Positions 12,001 to 24,688 of a stretch of 64,000 nucleotides of DNA are shown piece by piece (position 1 is the first letter of the stretch; each line of letters starts with the position of its first letter). The notes under the pieces were generated by a model. The model worked only from the letters and a program-made list of their open reading frames with translations, was not told the DNA's origin and made no database searches. The position numbers and the translations under genes are program-made. Origin of the DNA: Madurella fahalii (Eukaryota > Ascomycota > Sordariomycetes > Sordariales); assembly GCA_029876055.1 (NCBI GenBank), contig CM056875.1:5791001-5855000 (forward strand), given 5' to 3'.

Positions 12001-14267
12001 CTTGCTGCCGGACAAGGGTCAATCCGTTGGCAAAATTACAATTGCTACTTTTGGAGGCGCGCAGCGGAGTACCCATGCAACCCTAACCCAACACTGTTTT
12101 TCCTCGGCCACATATGCGGAAAGTCCAGCACACATGAGCGCCGACCGAGGGGGACAAGCAAACCGAACCAGGAGGTTGGATTTAATTTTCCCGAGAGACT
12201 CGTTGTGGGTTGCCGCCGTGGTTGTCACGTGGGTGGAATGGTGTTTCCGGGGAGGATGCGTTGTCAGGCGCCGTTTCGTCCGTTTCCTCCGTTTCAGGCT
12301 TCGCGAGCAATCACGACCGGCATGGGCAAGCAGCGGGCGCTGCAAGACGTCACGTGGAGACAGGGGCTACTCGCCAAACAACGCGTCTCCCAGGAGCTCA
12401 GCGGGCTATTGGACAGCTCAGCTGAGCACAGGGGAGAGACGCTAGAAGCAGTGGGCGACGGGGGTCCTGGATTGGCAGGGTCTAGCCTAATGTCAGGCGA
12501 GGCCCTGTTTTGCGCAGAGCCGGCAGTCCGTCCTCCCTGACTTGGCACAGAAACAGAAGATTCGCGAAAACCCCTTTCTCGAGCGGAGAGACGCAGATTT
12601 GCTCATTCCGGGCCAGTCGCCAAACTTTACGGCCCAGCCGTCCAGAGCTCTCTTGATTACTCGGCAAGCAAGCGATCGAGTCTTCGGAACTGGGGGAGAA
12701 TATGGGCTGTGTGTTGAGCCTGTGCTGCGAAGAATGCGGCTCCGGAGGGTACTAGCTACAGGCTGGCCCCGATGCAGCACAGGAGCTAATCGGCAAGACA
12801 GAGGAAAGCGTGTACGACGTCGAAAGAGCAGCTTAATTGCTAGCGGCACACCCGTCAATCACGTCAAGACGAGCACCAACTCGAGCGCGGCAGCGGGATC
12901 CGTTTCGCAAAACAACGCTCCTGGCAACTTGCAAACGGGGTCCAGCGGTTGAGGAAGCAGAAGTCAGGGTTGGGAGGTTATGGCAAAAAAGCAGCATGGG
13001 ACTTGATAGATGTTCGGTGGCGTCTCCAGCGGCAGCGGTTGTGTTCCCGCAACACCGACTCCCCCCGTGAGTTGTGGCAACACAATCACAACGCGGGGTC
13101 AATCTTAGAGAGATCAAAAGTCACACAAAAGCCAGTGTAGAACTAGGAGGGTTCGGGATGTACTTTGTATTCAAAAGGAGGCAAGAGGGAAAAGCGCAAT
13201 TAGAATAGGAGACTGAGGAAGACAAAACTAGCGATTAGCATCCAAATTCCGTTTTATCCAGGATACTTATCCATCCCCAACCCTATTTCTGTAACCCCTC
13301 ACCCTCTTTTTGCTCAAGAAACAGCTTGAAAAAAACCGTCTGGTAACCTCACCCCCAACTCTCAATTGAGGCTTCTCAACATCCAACCCCAGTGCAGGTC
13401 CAAGGGGGAAAAACCCGACCTTCCCCCGCAGAAAAAAAAAAAAAAAAAAAAGACAGATTCCCTCACCGCCAAAACACCAAACTCGGTACATCCAATCCGA
13501 CCTGTAATATTTCGGGGATGTGGGTTGGCTCAAACCCCCCCCCCCCGGCTTCTGAATCTCCCATGACCTATCATTCTCATTCATTTTGAGCAAAACGAGT
13601 CGCTACCTCCATATCATTCCTTGGTATTCCACCATTTCCCTAACTGGGCCGCGGGAATCCTTGTCGGAGCTCTAGCAGGATCGAGCAATCGGGAACGGTC
13701 GCGCCTCAAAGCATGATCTCCCAGAAAGGGCAATTGTAGATTCGGAGCCTCTTGACCACCCCTGCCCACTAGGCATCTCCACTTTCAACGTCATTTGTTT
13801 ACCTGTTTCTGTGCAGGTTGCAGTTGTCACGGCGACCAGAGGTGGGAAAGGGGGGAGGGCGGAATAAAGGGGAATGGGGGTTGATGACGGTTTGTGCCTA
13901 ATCCTTTTGTCAACGATAGAGAATAAAGAGACTCGCGGGATAGGGCAGAGCTTAGGCAGCTGCAAATCCCCACGAGGCAGGCGACGGGAATGCGTGCAAT
14001 GACGGATTCGCTTGCAGTCATCTTGTTGTATTTTGAGAGGAGTCTCAGCATGCTTAAAGGATAATACAAGAAAACCCTTTCTCCCACTTAGTTCTTTTTT
14101 TTTTTTTTTCCAGATCCCTTTATCATTTTATTCTTTTCCTTTTTCCCTTTTTTTTTCCCATCTTCGTTTTCCTTTTTTGGTCCCTTCCACCCTTTTCCTC
14201 TTTACCGTAAGCTCGTCCTCTCCTCCGCCTCCTCCTTTGACTCGTCGGCCCCTACTGTTCACAACAG
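9018..14267. other. Gene-free stretch between the two DUF6594 genes
   Basis: About 5.2 kb without a recognisable gene. It holds simple-sequence runs: T near 10372-10386, GTT repeats near 10605-10620, A near 13432-13451, C near 13538-13548, and T/C tracts near 14095-14155. Open frames overlap on both strands and none shows a family motif. The last 150 bp is pyrimidine-rich and would be the 3' flank of the next minus-strand gene. Confidence 0.5.
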
Positions 14268-15162
14268 TTACACAGAAGTGCTCGCGGCGGCAAAGACGAC
14301 GATGACGGCCATGTACGCGCATACCGCCGCAAACGTCTTGTATGTGTCGAGCTCGTGCGTGGCGGTCACGACGGCGCTGAAGATTGTCGTGGAGCCGGTG
14401 ACGACACCAAAGGCCTGGGGCCCGCTAAGCCGGCCTAGCCAGAGGATGCCCACAGGTATGAGGATGAGAGCCGCGGCACCGGCGACCTGGATGGTCTTGA
14501 GAATAATGATGAGGGCGATTTGTGGGACGGCGCGCGAGTGTGGGTCTTCTCCCCTTAAAGCGAGATGTTTCTGTTGTTGTAGTTGCGGCAGCGGTGAGTA
14601 CTTGGTTCCCATAGCAGTAATCAGGGTATAAAGGTGGGTGGCGTTTACTCACTATGAGCCATTGGCCTAAGGGGCTATACACGATCCGTATCACCCAAGG
14701 CGGGTGTGGCCTGGACATAGTATTGAATTCATCAGGCGAGTCCAACCACCAGTACCCCTCCCTGTCGAGCATCCCCTGGTCTGTTATGTGTTGCAGCATA
14801 TGCCTGTATTGTTCTCGCGGGGCGGGGTGAAGCTCTCGCATCTCTCGGTGTCGAGAACACAGCGAGCTGTAGGCCTCCTCCTCCTCTAGTATGGCTGCCA
14901 TCAGAACGTCGAACTCGCTGTCCAGTATAGGAGGGTGGCCCGGGGGTCTCTTCTGGTTCCTCGTCAAGCACTTTGCATGCTCGCTGTGCTCTCTCTCGTA
15001 TTTTTGCAGTTCGCCGGAGAGAAAAGCCATTCTGCCGGCACGGTACAGCATCGACCGCCTCCTAAGGTAGCTATAGTCCCGGAACATATCCATGTTGTTG
15101 AAACGATCCTGCATTGCTGCTAACTGTGACCAACCGAGCTGATACTCGTCGCCTTTGTTCAT
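14268..15162 (-). CDS. DUF6594-family membrane protein, copy 2
   Basis: Two-exon model, 15162-14653 joined to 14570-14268, giving 270 residues. The start is the ATG of MNKGDEYQLGWSQLAAMQ. Key N-terminal features are GWSQLAAMQ, then FRDYSYLRRRSMLY, which align in order with the GWP..A..Q/IHRRF..L block of copy 1. The intron 14571-14652 has donor GTGAGT and acceptor CAG and joins QWLI to KHLALRGED in phase. The C-terminal about 75 residues hold three hydrophobic segments (IALIIILKTIQVAGAAALIL.., FGVVTGSTTIFSAVV, FAAVCAYMAVIVVFAA). Function of the family is unknown; a membrane location is inferred. Extra upstream exons in 15230-15600 are possible, but no in-phase splice was found. Confidence 0.78.
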
Positions 15163-18100
15163 GGTCGATATGGTCAGTGTGGTGGCTATAAAACGTAGAG
15201 GCGAATTACCCACTCCGGTCACGGTATCTACAGTTGTTATTCATGAACTCGTCCGGGTCGATCACTAGGGCGCCTTGTCAGCATCAGACTGCTTGAGTTA
15301 ACACTGCGCAAGGTCGCCTACCGTTCTTCGAGGGCAACGACTGATTGAATACCGTTGATGACTGACATGATTTGGAGGATCTGCCCCGGGTAGACTCGTG
15401 GAAACTTTGGGAAGATGGATTTCTGGTTAAACCCATCTCGGCTGTATTGTGGTCGGGAGCGAAATTCATCTTGTCGAAAAAAAGGGGTATGTTGCGCTGG
15501 CCGTGTGGGCCGCTCCAGGGGGCCAGTGCCGCATAATAACCTCCGAGATCAAAATATGTCCACCAGCCAAAACCCATGGTGTTCATGGCCCAGTGTCCAA
15601 CTGAGTGCTTGCTGCCCGACCCCATCCTGTCCATGTATCGAAGGGAGGCTCATCTCAAGGACCAAACAGCCTCGTCTAAGACGTGGTGTATATGACCTGG
15701 CATCTCGATGGGATGTGCATGATGCAACGCTGGCAAGTGTCGAGTGGAGCAGACGACGGCGAGAAGACAAACGGCGGTGTCGACGAGATGCTGCAAAGGG
15801 CAGGCTGCGCCCCCCTATTCGGGACTCACTGCATTGCCAATTGGCAGCCCGGCAACCGTGGGAGAATGACTGGAAGAGAGGGTCGCAAAATGAGTAGTGA
15901 ACAGCAAGTAGAGAACGAAGAACGGAGAGGCTCTCCTGGAAATCCAAGGCAGCCACGAGTGCAAAGTACCCTCATTCTCATGTACAGTGGCCGTGAAGAG
16001 GGGTCACGGTAGTACCGCGATCAGCCACCATTGGCTCTTGCTCAAGCCAACCTCCACGACAGACGCAACTGTCTGGCGGACACGCTGCACTAGGACGCAA
16101 ACCGGGCAACGAAACATCCTTTTTGTTGCCCGACGGCATGTTTAGGGGGGGGGGGCGGGGGCCAAGTAGGGGGGCCAAATAGGCTTCACCGATGATTGAT
16201 GACTTTGAGGTGGCAAAGCCTACACCAATTGCACCACCAGACATGCGAGCTCTCTACGATATAGAGCCTCACCCTTAGCCTCACGGCCAGGAATGTTGCA
16301 GAAGGCCGCTCCTCGTACCATACTATGGGGCGTGCGGATGCGACAAGGCCCGGCTGCCTTGGGAGACGTATTGCAGAGCCTCCCGTTTTGGGAGAGGATG
16401 CGGCACAACGCATGCCGCGAATGCTCGAGTAACACGTTGCGCTGTATGGTGGACGAGGTGAGGGTGCCTTGAAGGTGTCTGCCGCCAGGCACGTGGTGAA
16501 GAGTGATCTGCAGTTCACAAGGCATGGAACTCGCGGGCGTCATATCTCACCCGTCAGGGAATGAGGGATGCTTCGGGTGGAAATTGGGGCGAGGCTTGGT
16601 AACTGTCTGTCTACAGGTTTGGCAGGCAGGGACCGAGAGGCGGCCCAAGCCTGGCGGCGTGAAGTGTACTGAACGCCCAGATGGTGTCCCGAATACGCCA
16701 TGAAGGCGGGAGCTGGCACCATTTCCGGAGTGAACAATACCGTGTAAGGTGATCAGGCTCTCGAGCTCCTAATCGACCCCAGAGTTTGTTCTTAAGACAG
16801 CTGACAAGAGCACGGGAGCCCAAGCTTTGGTGGGGATTTGTTGTATGGATAACAAGCGAGCGAGACGCAGTGCGTACGATTCGCTGCATCGCCAACTGCC
16901 ATTCTCTCAAGCGCGCTATTGGGAGGGACCAGAATTGACAAGAAGGCCCGGGCTGCTCCGAGACGAAGGCGACGAAACTCTGCATGGTCTGTTCAAAGTT
17001 CTGTAGGGCAAGACGTGCTTATTAGAGGGAAGGGCCAGTGGGATGTGCTACGCTGAGCGACGCCTGTGTGAAACACTGTGGATGGGTTAGGGAGAGGGTG
17101 GATAGCCGAGGAAGACACTGGACGCCATAGGGTTGTGATGAGATAGGTAATTGGGTTCCACGCTTGCCCCGATGGCTGGAGAGGAATCCCAACACGACCA
17201 AGGCCTTTAACTGGAGGAAAGCCCTCACAAACCCCCCCCCCCTCCCCCCAAAATCCCTTACCAACTTAGGCGCATTCTGTCGGGCGCGTGCATGAAGCTG
17301 CACCCATGTCACAGAGCACCAAAATCCCCTTAATAAACGAAGCTCACCCGATTTCCAACCCTCCGACTCTCCCTCTATTCGCGCCTCATAACACCCGTCA
17401 TCCGCTCGACTCGACCCAAGCATGCGCAGCACGCAGCATCACGCCTTCGCACGACGCTCGCTCTCGCGCTCGCTCCCAATTCGGACCTCGCAGTTCTCGT
17501 TGGCCAATTGTTTTCCCCATCTTCTGGACCCTGCTAACAGGCACCTCATTCGGCGAACTACCGGCCTTTACCTGAAGTCCGAAGCCAGGCAAGAGTCAGG
17601 CAAGCGCGGCAGAATTGGCATTGGCGGCATTCTGTTTCACCGCCTCGATCCCCCTTCGACGACTTCGCTCTTCCCTCCCCCATCTTTCCTCCCCCCACGG
17701 GTTTCCCAAGATCCACGTAATATGTGGCTTCTGCCGAGCGAATGTTACGCCAAGCGGCCCATTCTAGAACGCAAATCATGTTACCCTCGGCCATCATGTC
17801 CATATCTGGCCGGCCCCCCGGATCCAGCAGGTCGATGCCCGACCAAATCCGTCTGTGGCTGCAGCATCCCGCTCTGATTGCTGTGCATGGAATGGATTGA
17901 TGGTGCGTGGGTTGGCGGCAAGAGGGGACCCTCCCCCCAATGAACGCCGTCTAACTGCTGGATGGCAGAGCAAGTCTGCAAGCCATTTATCGGTCCGCTC
18001 GTTCCCCAATTTCATCCCAAGATCTCGGACCGGGGAGGGATTTGCATGCCCCGGTCTTGGCTCTTGGCACTGCTACCCTTGTTGCCGGCCCCCAATGGCG

Positions 18101-20382
18101 CCAACAGCGGGGGCATGGACGCTTCTTGGGGTTCGCATCACGGCTATACTTCCTTATTCCAAGAGGGGGGAGGAATGAGTGAGGAATCGAGTATGGAAGG
18201 TGCTCTGGATCGCGGTGCTGGCCGCGCGTGGATGATGCGTAAGCAGCACCTCAGTGTCGTGATGGTGTTTGCTGGGTTATTCGGGACGCGCGGGCATATC
18301 AATGGAAGTGCAGGATACGCAGGACACGCGAGCCAGGGGTTGGAGGGAAAACACGATTAGAGGAGGATGCCCGCGTCGGCGCGTCGGCGCGTCGCTGTCA
18401 ACCATGACACGACCGCGCCCGCAAGCTCAGGTTGAACGATGCGCGACAGACGTTTGGCCCCGCCAACCGCCCAAACCCCGGGCGGGCGGAAACCCGCCTC
18501 GAAACGGAGCGGAACAGGGACCCCTCGCACAGTGTTTGGGGCGCCAGGAGGTAGCCGCCGGGTACTTGCCGCAGTGCCCCGGTTCGCCAACTCTCGACGC
18601 CGGGAATCCAACCAGTCGGTTTGGCCCTGTTGAATCTGGGCTTCGCTGCGTTAGGACTCGGTCTACCCCCGTCAGCTATACGAGCAAGCCAGTGCGTACG
18701 TCCGCAATGGCGACGCAGCGGAAAACGGAAGACATGACAACTCCTAGACTGACGGCGGATAACTTGGCCGAGCTTTCCAGGCCGGGTTGCCACCAGGGCA
18801 CAACCCTTTGGCAAGGATTCCACTGGACTATTGACATTTTCTCGGAGTCGTTCTCAACACATCCAAACACAACGCAAAGCGCTACTGCGCTGAGAGGGAA
18901 AAAAAACCCCCCAAAAAAAACAAAACAAGTCAAAAATCTGCGAAAGAACCGAGGAGGACGACTCACGACAGATTCCCTCGTTGCCCCGCCAAATTTGATC
19001 CGCAATCCACGACATGGCCGGTAACCTTTGCTCAAAACTATTCCGAACCTCCCCCCGAACTCCAGAGAAGTCGGTGTACGATTCCCACTGCAAATAACTC
19101 CCGGCGCCTCACCTGACCAAGCAGCAGCAGTGATAAAAGACGCAAAACAATCGAACGTCGCCCACCCACTTACGATTACTATTACATTCCCGAATCCTCG
19201 GGATCGAGCAAGACCCGATTCCAACCCCTGCCGACGGCAAGCAACAGGGAAGAGAAGAACGAGAAGAAGGAGAAGAAACAGGAGAAGTAGAAGAAGAAGA
19301 GATGAAGAAGACCGTGGGCAATGAATATATGGGATCCAATTTAGAGCGGTAGACACAATGGAACCATGCATCTAGGCGGTAAACAAATTGAAAGCAGGCG
19401 TTTGGTGTATATCCCAATGTGCATTTATTGTTCCCTGTGTTTGTCGTGCTTCCTCCGGACGCAAGCCACGACGTTTGCGATAGCAACCCCCCCCCCCCCC
19501 CCCCAAGGTTCTGTTTTCTGGTCGCCCAAACCTTTCGAGCTCCACCAATTCTGCGTCGCCTTTCTGTCCCGCAGGAGAGTGGGAGAGGAGGGCATACATC
19601 AACCTAGGGCCTCGCAACATGACTATCCTCTACGTCGCCCCGTACGGCTTGTCAATAGCCATCAACAGACAATGGAGCGGCAGAGCGGTATACTGTCAAA
19701 TGTCCCACCGAAGGCCCAGATAAACCCCCCTCGTCCCGTCGTGGAAGCGTGGCCTTCCCGCTATGAACATACCTCCTATCGCTCGCACGACACTCTCGTC
19801 TTCATTCTAACAAGGCCAGATAAGGACCGTGTCTCTTGTGACCTTGACACGGCCGCCCAGCTCGTTAGAAGTCGAGTTCGGATATAGACGAGGGTAGTAT
19901 TTAAGCTTAAACATGGCTCTCTCGGCAGGTGGAGTTTTCACGGTGGAGACTTTGGTCGTGGTGGAGAAGGGCGACACGGGATGGCGGCTGTTATCCGCGG
20001 TTTAACTCGCATTGTCTATCCATTTCTTGGAGAGGAGGCGGTGTCCCATGATGTTGCCTGGCATTCGACTATTGATTCGGCATTACGGTGGTGCTATCGT
20101 AACATCCCAAGGTGTGTTACGGAGGCCGATTAGCAGGAGGCAGATCCACGGAGCCTCTTTTCCCCGCTAGCTCGTATCCGTACTTGCACCTGTTGACTGG
20201 TCCCATTGATAGATAATGAGCACCACACGATACATATATCGCTCGCTAAATATGCCTTGAAAGACTCCACGTCATATCCATGAACCCACAAACACCATGC
20301 AGTCAAACAAGTGAGACAAACAATACCAATGCCATACCATGCCGTCCACCATCCGTTCCCATGCATTACCCCACCATTCCTT
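15163..20382. other. Gene-free stretch
   Basis: About 5.2 kb with no supportable gene. The longest frames (18269-19024 plus, 18676-19371 minus) overlap antiparallel, and the latter's poly-Leu run merely reflects a GAGAAG-type repeat near 19255-19305. An 18-base C run lies at 19487-19504. The rightmost few hundred bases are the 3' flank of tof1. Confidence 0.5.
19487..19504 (+). repeat. Poly-C run, 18 bases
   Basis: An uninterrupted run of 18 C on the plus strand in non-coding sequence. Its length may be unreliable in sequencing. Confidence 0.9.
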
Positions 20383-23300
20383 CTACTCTTCATCACTACT
20401 ATCAACAATGAATCCCGCCCTAGCCCTCGGCCGTGCCCTCGCTGCCGCGGCCTTCAGAGTAACAGGCACATCATCATCATCTTCGTCCTCGTCTTCCTCA
20501 GCCCCAGACTTCCCAGCTGAGAACTTGGCTGCCGTAGCTTCTGCCGGGCCGGGACTGGACGGGATAGGCGTGTCTTCTGTATCCGCACTAGCAGATGTAG
20601 CAGCCCTGTGACTAGTCGACTGCGTTGAATCATCCACATCCATAGGATCCTCGTCTCCATCATCATCATCGCCAAAACGGCCAACTTTCTTCTGTTCGCC
20701 GGTCGGTTTCCTCCGTTTCCTTGCCCTCCTCCTTGACGATGATGACGCCTCCGCCTCCGCCGAGGACGACCCATCGTCGCTGACCGGCGTATCTTCATCC
20801 TCATCCTCATCCTCATCTTCATCTTCATCTTCATCTTCATCTCCACTCCCCCTAAGATTAGCAACATCTGATTTCCTCTTCCTCGTCTGCCTCTCTCTCG
20901 CCCGCTCCACCACCCCTTCCTCTCCCCCCTCATCACTCTCCTCCTCATCCCCCACACCAAGCAACATATCCCACACCGACTTTTCCACGCCCGACGGCTT
21001 GCCGTCGCTCAGCCCAAAGCTCGCGTTCTTGGCCTCCTGCCTGGCCGCCTCCTTCTCGAAGAACTCCCTGTCCCGCTCGGGATCGTCCTCGTCGTCCCTC
21101 GGATCGACATACAGAGCGCTCTTGATCCTGCGCGCCTTCTCAAGCTGCTTCCTGCGTCTCAGGCGCGCCTTCTCGTCGAGCTGTTCGTCGCTGGGCTCTT
21201 GGCTGTCGTCTTCCCGTCCGCCGCGGCGGCGTCGCCGCTGGCCTTTCTTCGCGGGCCGCGCGTCCGGCTTGCGCGCCGTGGGACCGCCCATGGGGAAGAG
21301 GATGCCATCCTCTCCCTCTTCATCGTCGTCGTCGTCGTCGTCGTTGATGAGGCCGTTCATATCGTCGCCGTCGTCGTCGTAGGCCGCGCGTGGTTTACGC
21401 GGGGCTGATTTGCGCCGAAGTTGATCCTCGGCTAGTTCGCCGTCTTCAAAGGTCGGCGGTGTGAACTCGGCTTTGTTGATGAGGGAGAGAGAGTCCTTGA
21501 GCTCGTCGGCAGTGATGGTGCCCGGGATAACCCAGGTTGAATCCGGGGACTCGTCGAGGGTTGGCGTGAGGCGCTCCATACCGACTAGTTTCATGAGCAG
21601 ACGGAGGTGGGGGTTCTTGAACATGGCCGTGCGACGGGCTGCGGTGTCAGGGCGGATGACTAAATGACTAGTTTAGTACGGGTGGGTTGGAAGTGGATGA
21701 GGAGGGCGTCTTACTAGAATGAGACGCAGGCTGTGCGGTGCTGTCTGCGGCGGCGGGCCTAGTTACTGTTTCGCCTTCGGGCGTCTCAACTGCCATTGCC
21801 TTCTCGACATTCTCCCAAGCCCGGCGCTCGCTCTCGACTTCGGAGAGTTGCTTTTTTATCCACTCTAGATGATCTGTCTGGTTCCTGTCCAGTAGCACAC
21901 CGACTACGATAGCAATCTGCGGGTCCCGCTCCACTTCACGCTTGAATTCTAGCTCAGCACCCGGCCTGGGGTTGGTGGAGACTGTCTGTTTCTCATAACC
22001 ATACTCCAGGTAATGAGCGGTGCTGTTGATTTTAGAGAACAAGAGCTCAGTGAATAGTGCGGGTCGCTCCTCGAGCTTGCGAATACACCTCTTGATGATC
22101 TGCTTGGAGAGCTCTTCCCATTCTTTAAACATGGATGAGTTCTTGATCAAGGGCTCAGGGCCCTTGATCATGTTGTACAAGAGGTGGATGATGTCCAGCC
22201 TGAAAAGCATGACACTCATTTCTTGCTTGAAGGCGACCCGGTAGAAATAGCGATGGGCTCGTTTCAGCTGGGAGTCATTGAGATCCTGGTAGTATTTGGT
22301 GAAGGTCACAAATGTGTCCACCACGCCCTGAGGAGTGAACCTGTGTGCGAAGCGCTTGAAGTCAAATTTCCTCTCCTGGCTGGTTTTCTCGGCCTGTCTT
22401 TCGTCGTCGGCAGAGTCGTCCTCGTCGCCTTGGTCTTCATCTCCGTCCTGATCGCCAGCAGCCCTTGCAGCCCTCTTCTTGCGCCGTATTCTCTTGCGAG
22501 AGCGAACTTGCAAGTCGACATTCTGCTTCGAATAGGCTTCAAGGATGCGAAGGAACGTATGTGTGAGTTCGGTACAGGCATCCAGGTATTCGAAGCCTTG
22601 ATCCTTGTAGGTCCGAGCGATATTCGCTATCGCGTCGTGTGTTGTCTCCTCGTAGAAAAGCCGACTTAGGATATTATCAGCGATCTCCTCATTTTCCTCA
22701 TTGCCGGAGTCGGACATTTCCTGGACGGTGAGGAGAATCTGGTTGAAACAGCGCATGACTGTCGTTAATAGCGGCCAGTCCTTGTCACCATAGCCGCGAT
22801 CCAATGAGCGGTTCATGCTGATAAACATTTCTTGGTTCAGCACCTCGGCGACGAGGTTGAAGCTCCCCACTTCGTCTGCAGCTGACGGCTGTCTCGACTC
22901 CCTGTCCGCCTTTCGGCGCATCCTTTCTGCCTCGAGAAACCAAGAAACCAAGTAGAAGAACTGGCTCCGATGATAATCGAGCACGTGCGGGGCCTCCCGG
23001 TCGAGCGACTTTCTAATGTGGGAGAATAGTGGGTTGAAGCCCGAGTCCAGGAACTCTGATACGAAGGATCGCAGCTGTTGGCGGGCTCGCTCATCTAGTG
23101 ATACCGGAGGACCTAGGCCCTTGGGCTCCATATCCTCCTTCCTAGCCCGCCTTGGAGGTTTGAAAGTTTTGGTGCTGTCCATCTTCCTCTCACGGGTCGC
23201 TGCATCGAGCAGAGCGTCCTGGCCCGAAACGGTGGCGATTTTGCCATTCTCCCGTTTGACCCAAATCATGGTGCCAAACCGGCTGTGGCGGGTTGGCGCA

Positions 23301-24226
23301 TTCTTGCTGTACGACCTCAACATGGCAGCCTCCTTGTTCATAGCGGCGGTCAACTCGTCCGCCTTGATTTTATTCAGTCGCTTCTCGCTGACGAAAAGTT
23401 TGCTAGAATCCACTCTCTTGACGAGATGGAAGATGATCTCCATCACAATCACGTCCTCGGTCCGGAAGTCGTCGCCCATGTTTGAGGCAATGGTCAAAAT
23501 GGTGAGGAGGATGTCCTGGTAGGAAAAGGCGTCGATGAGGGTCGACCGGGAGATCTGCGACTCATCGCCGTCGTATTTGATACCCGGCGGAGGCGTGATC
23601 ATGGCGATGTTCCTCAGAAAGTACAAGATCAGCTTGATGATGCCTTGATCGCGCGCAGTTCGGTCGCCGATAGGGATAGCCATGGACGGAAGCGCCACCC
23701 TAACGGCGGTGTTGAGGATGGGAGCGGCATCAAAGTTTATAATGGCACGCTTGTAACCCAGCTGAGCGAGTTGGAGGACGGGAAGGTGGCGGTGGTGGTT
23801 GATGGTCATGGTCTCGCGGTCCTTCTCGATCGGCCAGGTGAGCGGCACCATGACCTCGAAGCAGGCCAGTGCAATCCTAGCCTTGTACCTGCTGTCATTT
23901 TCGCTCGGAGGCCATGTCGCTAAGATGTGTAGGAGGTCGGTGCTGACGAGGTTTGCTTCGGCCAGGCATCGAGCGACATCCATACGGTTTGTTTTCTCGT
24001 CGTAGAATCGGATCCATTTCTTGAGGTCGCGCAGCACCTCTAGAGCATCGTCTCCGAGCTTGTATCCATCATCGTCACCCACGCTATATCCACCGAGCTA
24101 AAAGACGATATGTCAGCCAAGATCATCTCTCTCCCCTTGGCATAGACGTACCGCAGACACCAGGCTATTGATGTGTGCCCGAACCTGCGGGTGCACCGTG
24201 TCGTTGTTGGCCTCTGCGTCCTCCAT
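20383..24226 (-). CDS. tof1: Tof1/Swi1 (Timeless-family) replication fork protection protein
   Basis: A 1244-residue protein in three exons: 24226-24152, 24097-21715 and 21659-20383. Introns are 54 and 55 nt with GTACGT and GTAAGA donors. Tof1/Swi1 works with Csm3/Swi3 in the nucleus to stabilise stalled forks and pass the S-phase checkpoint signal. The N-terminus (LGDDALEVLRDLKKWIRFYD, MDVARCLAEANL) and the following helical repeats are the TIMELESS domain (about residues 30-320). A central KFDFKRFAHRFTPQGVVDTF block, the IRPDTAARRTAMFKNPHLRL block restored by the second splice, and a long acidic Asp/Glu- and Ser-rich C-terminus with basic patches are also family features. Length agrees with fungal orthologues. 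The gene is divergent from the dehydrogenase gene. Confidence 0.95.
20790..20842 (-). repeat. Acidic-run microsatellite within tof1
   Basis: Repeats of CATCCT/CATCTT on the plus strand encode an alternating Glu-Asp run of about 17 residues in the C-terminal acidic region of tof1. The unit is in frame, so slippage by whole units would change only tract length. Confidence 0.85.
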
Positions 24227-24688
24227 CTGGACAAGGATCACAGAGAGCAGAGAAGTAGCGGCATTCGAAGGTACAGGTCTGTAACTCAATAATTGGCGCC
24301 GTGATATCAGTCCGCAGGGTGGAAATCGAGCATTGCTTGGCGCTCCTTGGGCAAGGCGCGAAGACGCGTCGAATCAATCAAAAACGAAGCGCGACCGCGT
24401 CCCCCCTTCCAACTACTAACAATTCCTCAATTCCACAGTCCAGAGCACAGTGCAAGCTGCAAGAATCCTAAGACAGGTCAGCAAGGCGCACTGTCCCCGC
24501 AATTGGACGTGGCCTCGCACACGGAATCATTAATCGGGCGTATGGACAGTACTGTACACTAACGAACCCCACTGCATCCCCTAGCAAGGGGACATGGCTT
24601 CTGAAGACCGAGGTTAGCCGCGCTTCGTCTCGATCACAAGCAGCACCTCTCGAGATCTCCGCTTCACAACGGAAAACTCATTGCAAAG
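24227..24688. promoter_or_regulatory. Divergent promoter region tof1 / hydroxyacyl-CoA dehydrogenase
   Basis: 462 bp separate the two start codons, which point away from each other. No long open frame is present. The region presumably carries both core promoters and 5' leaders; no specific factor site can be defended by eye. Confidence 0.6.

Noticed and set aside
15284..15634. Possible extra 5' exons for DUF6594 copy 2 (frame with MGFGWWTYFDLGGYYAALAP and a VIDPDEFMNN segment)
   Set aside because: A short exon with a good CTGAC..TAG acceptor exists near 15265, but its donor phase does not match the MNKGDEYQ exon, so the simple start at 15162 was kept.
18269..19371. 251-codon plus frame and 231-codon minus frame with a poly-Leu start
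   Set aside because: They are antiparallel overlaps. The Leu run is a by-product of a GAGAAG-type purine repeat, not a signal peptide.
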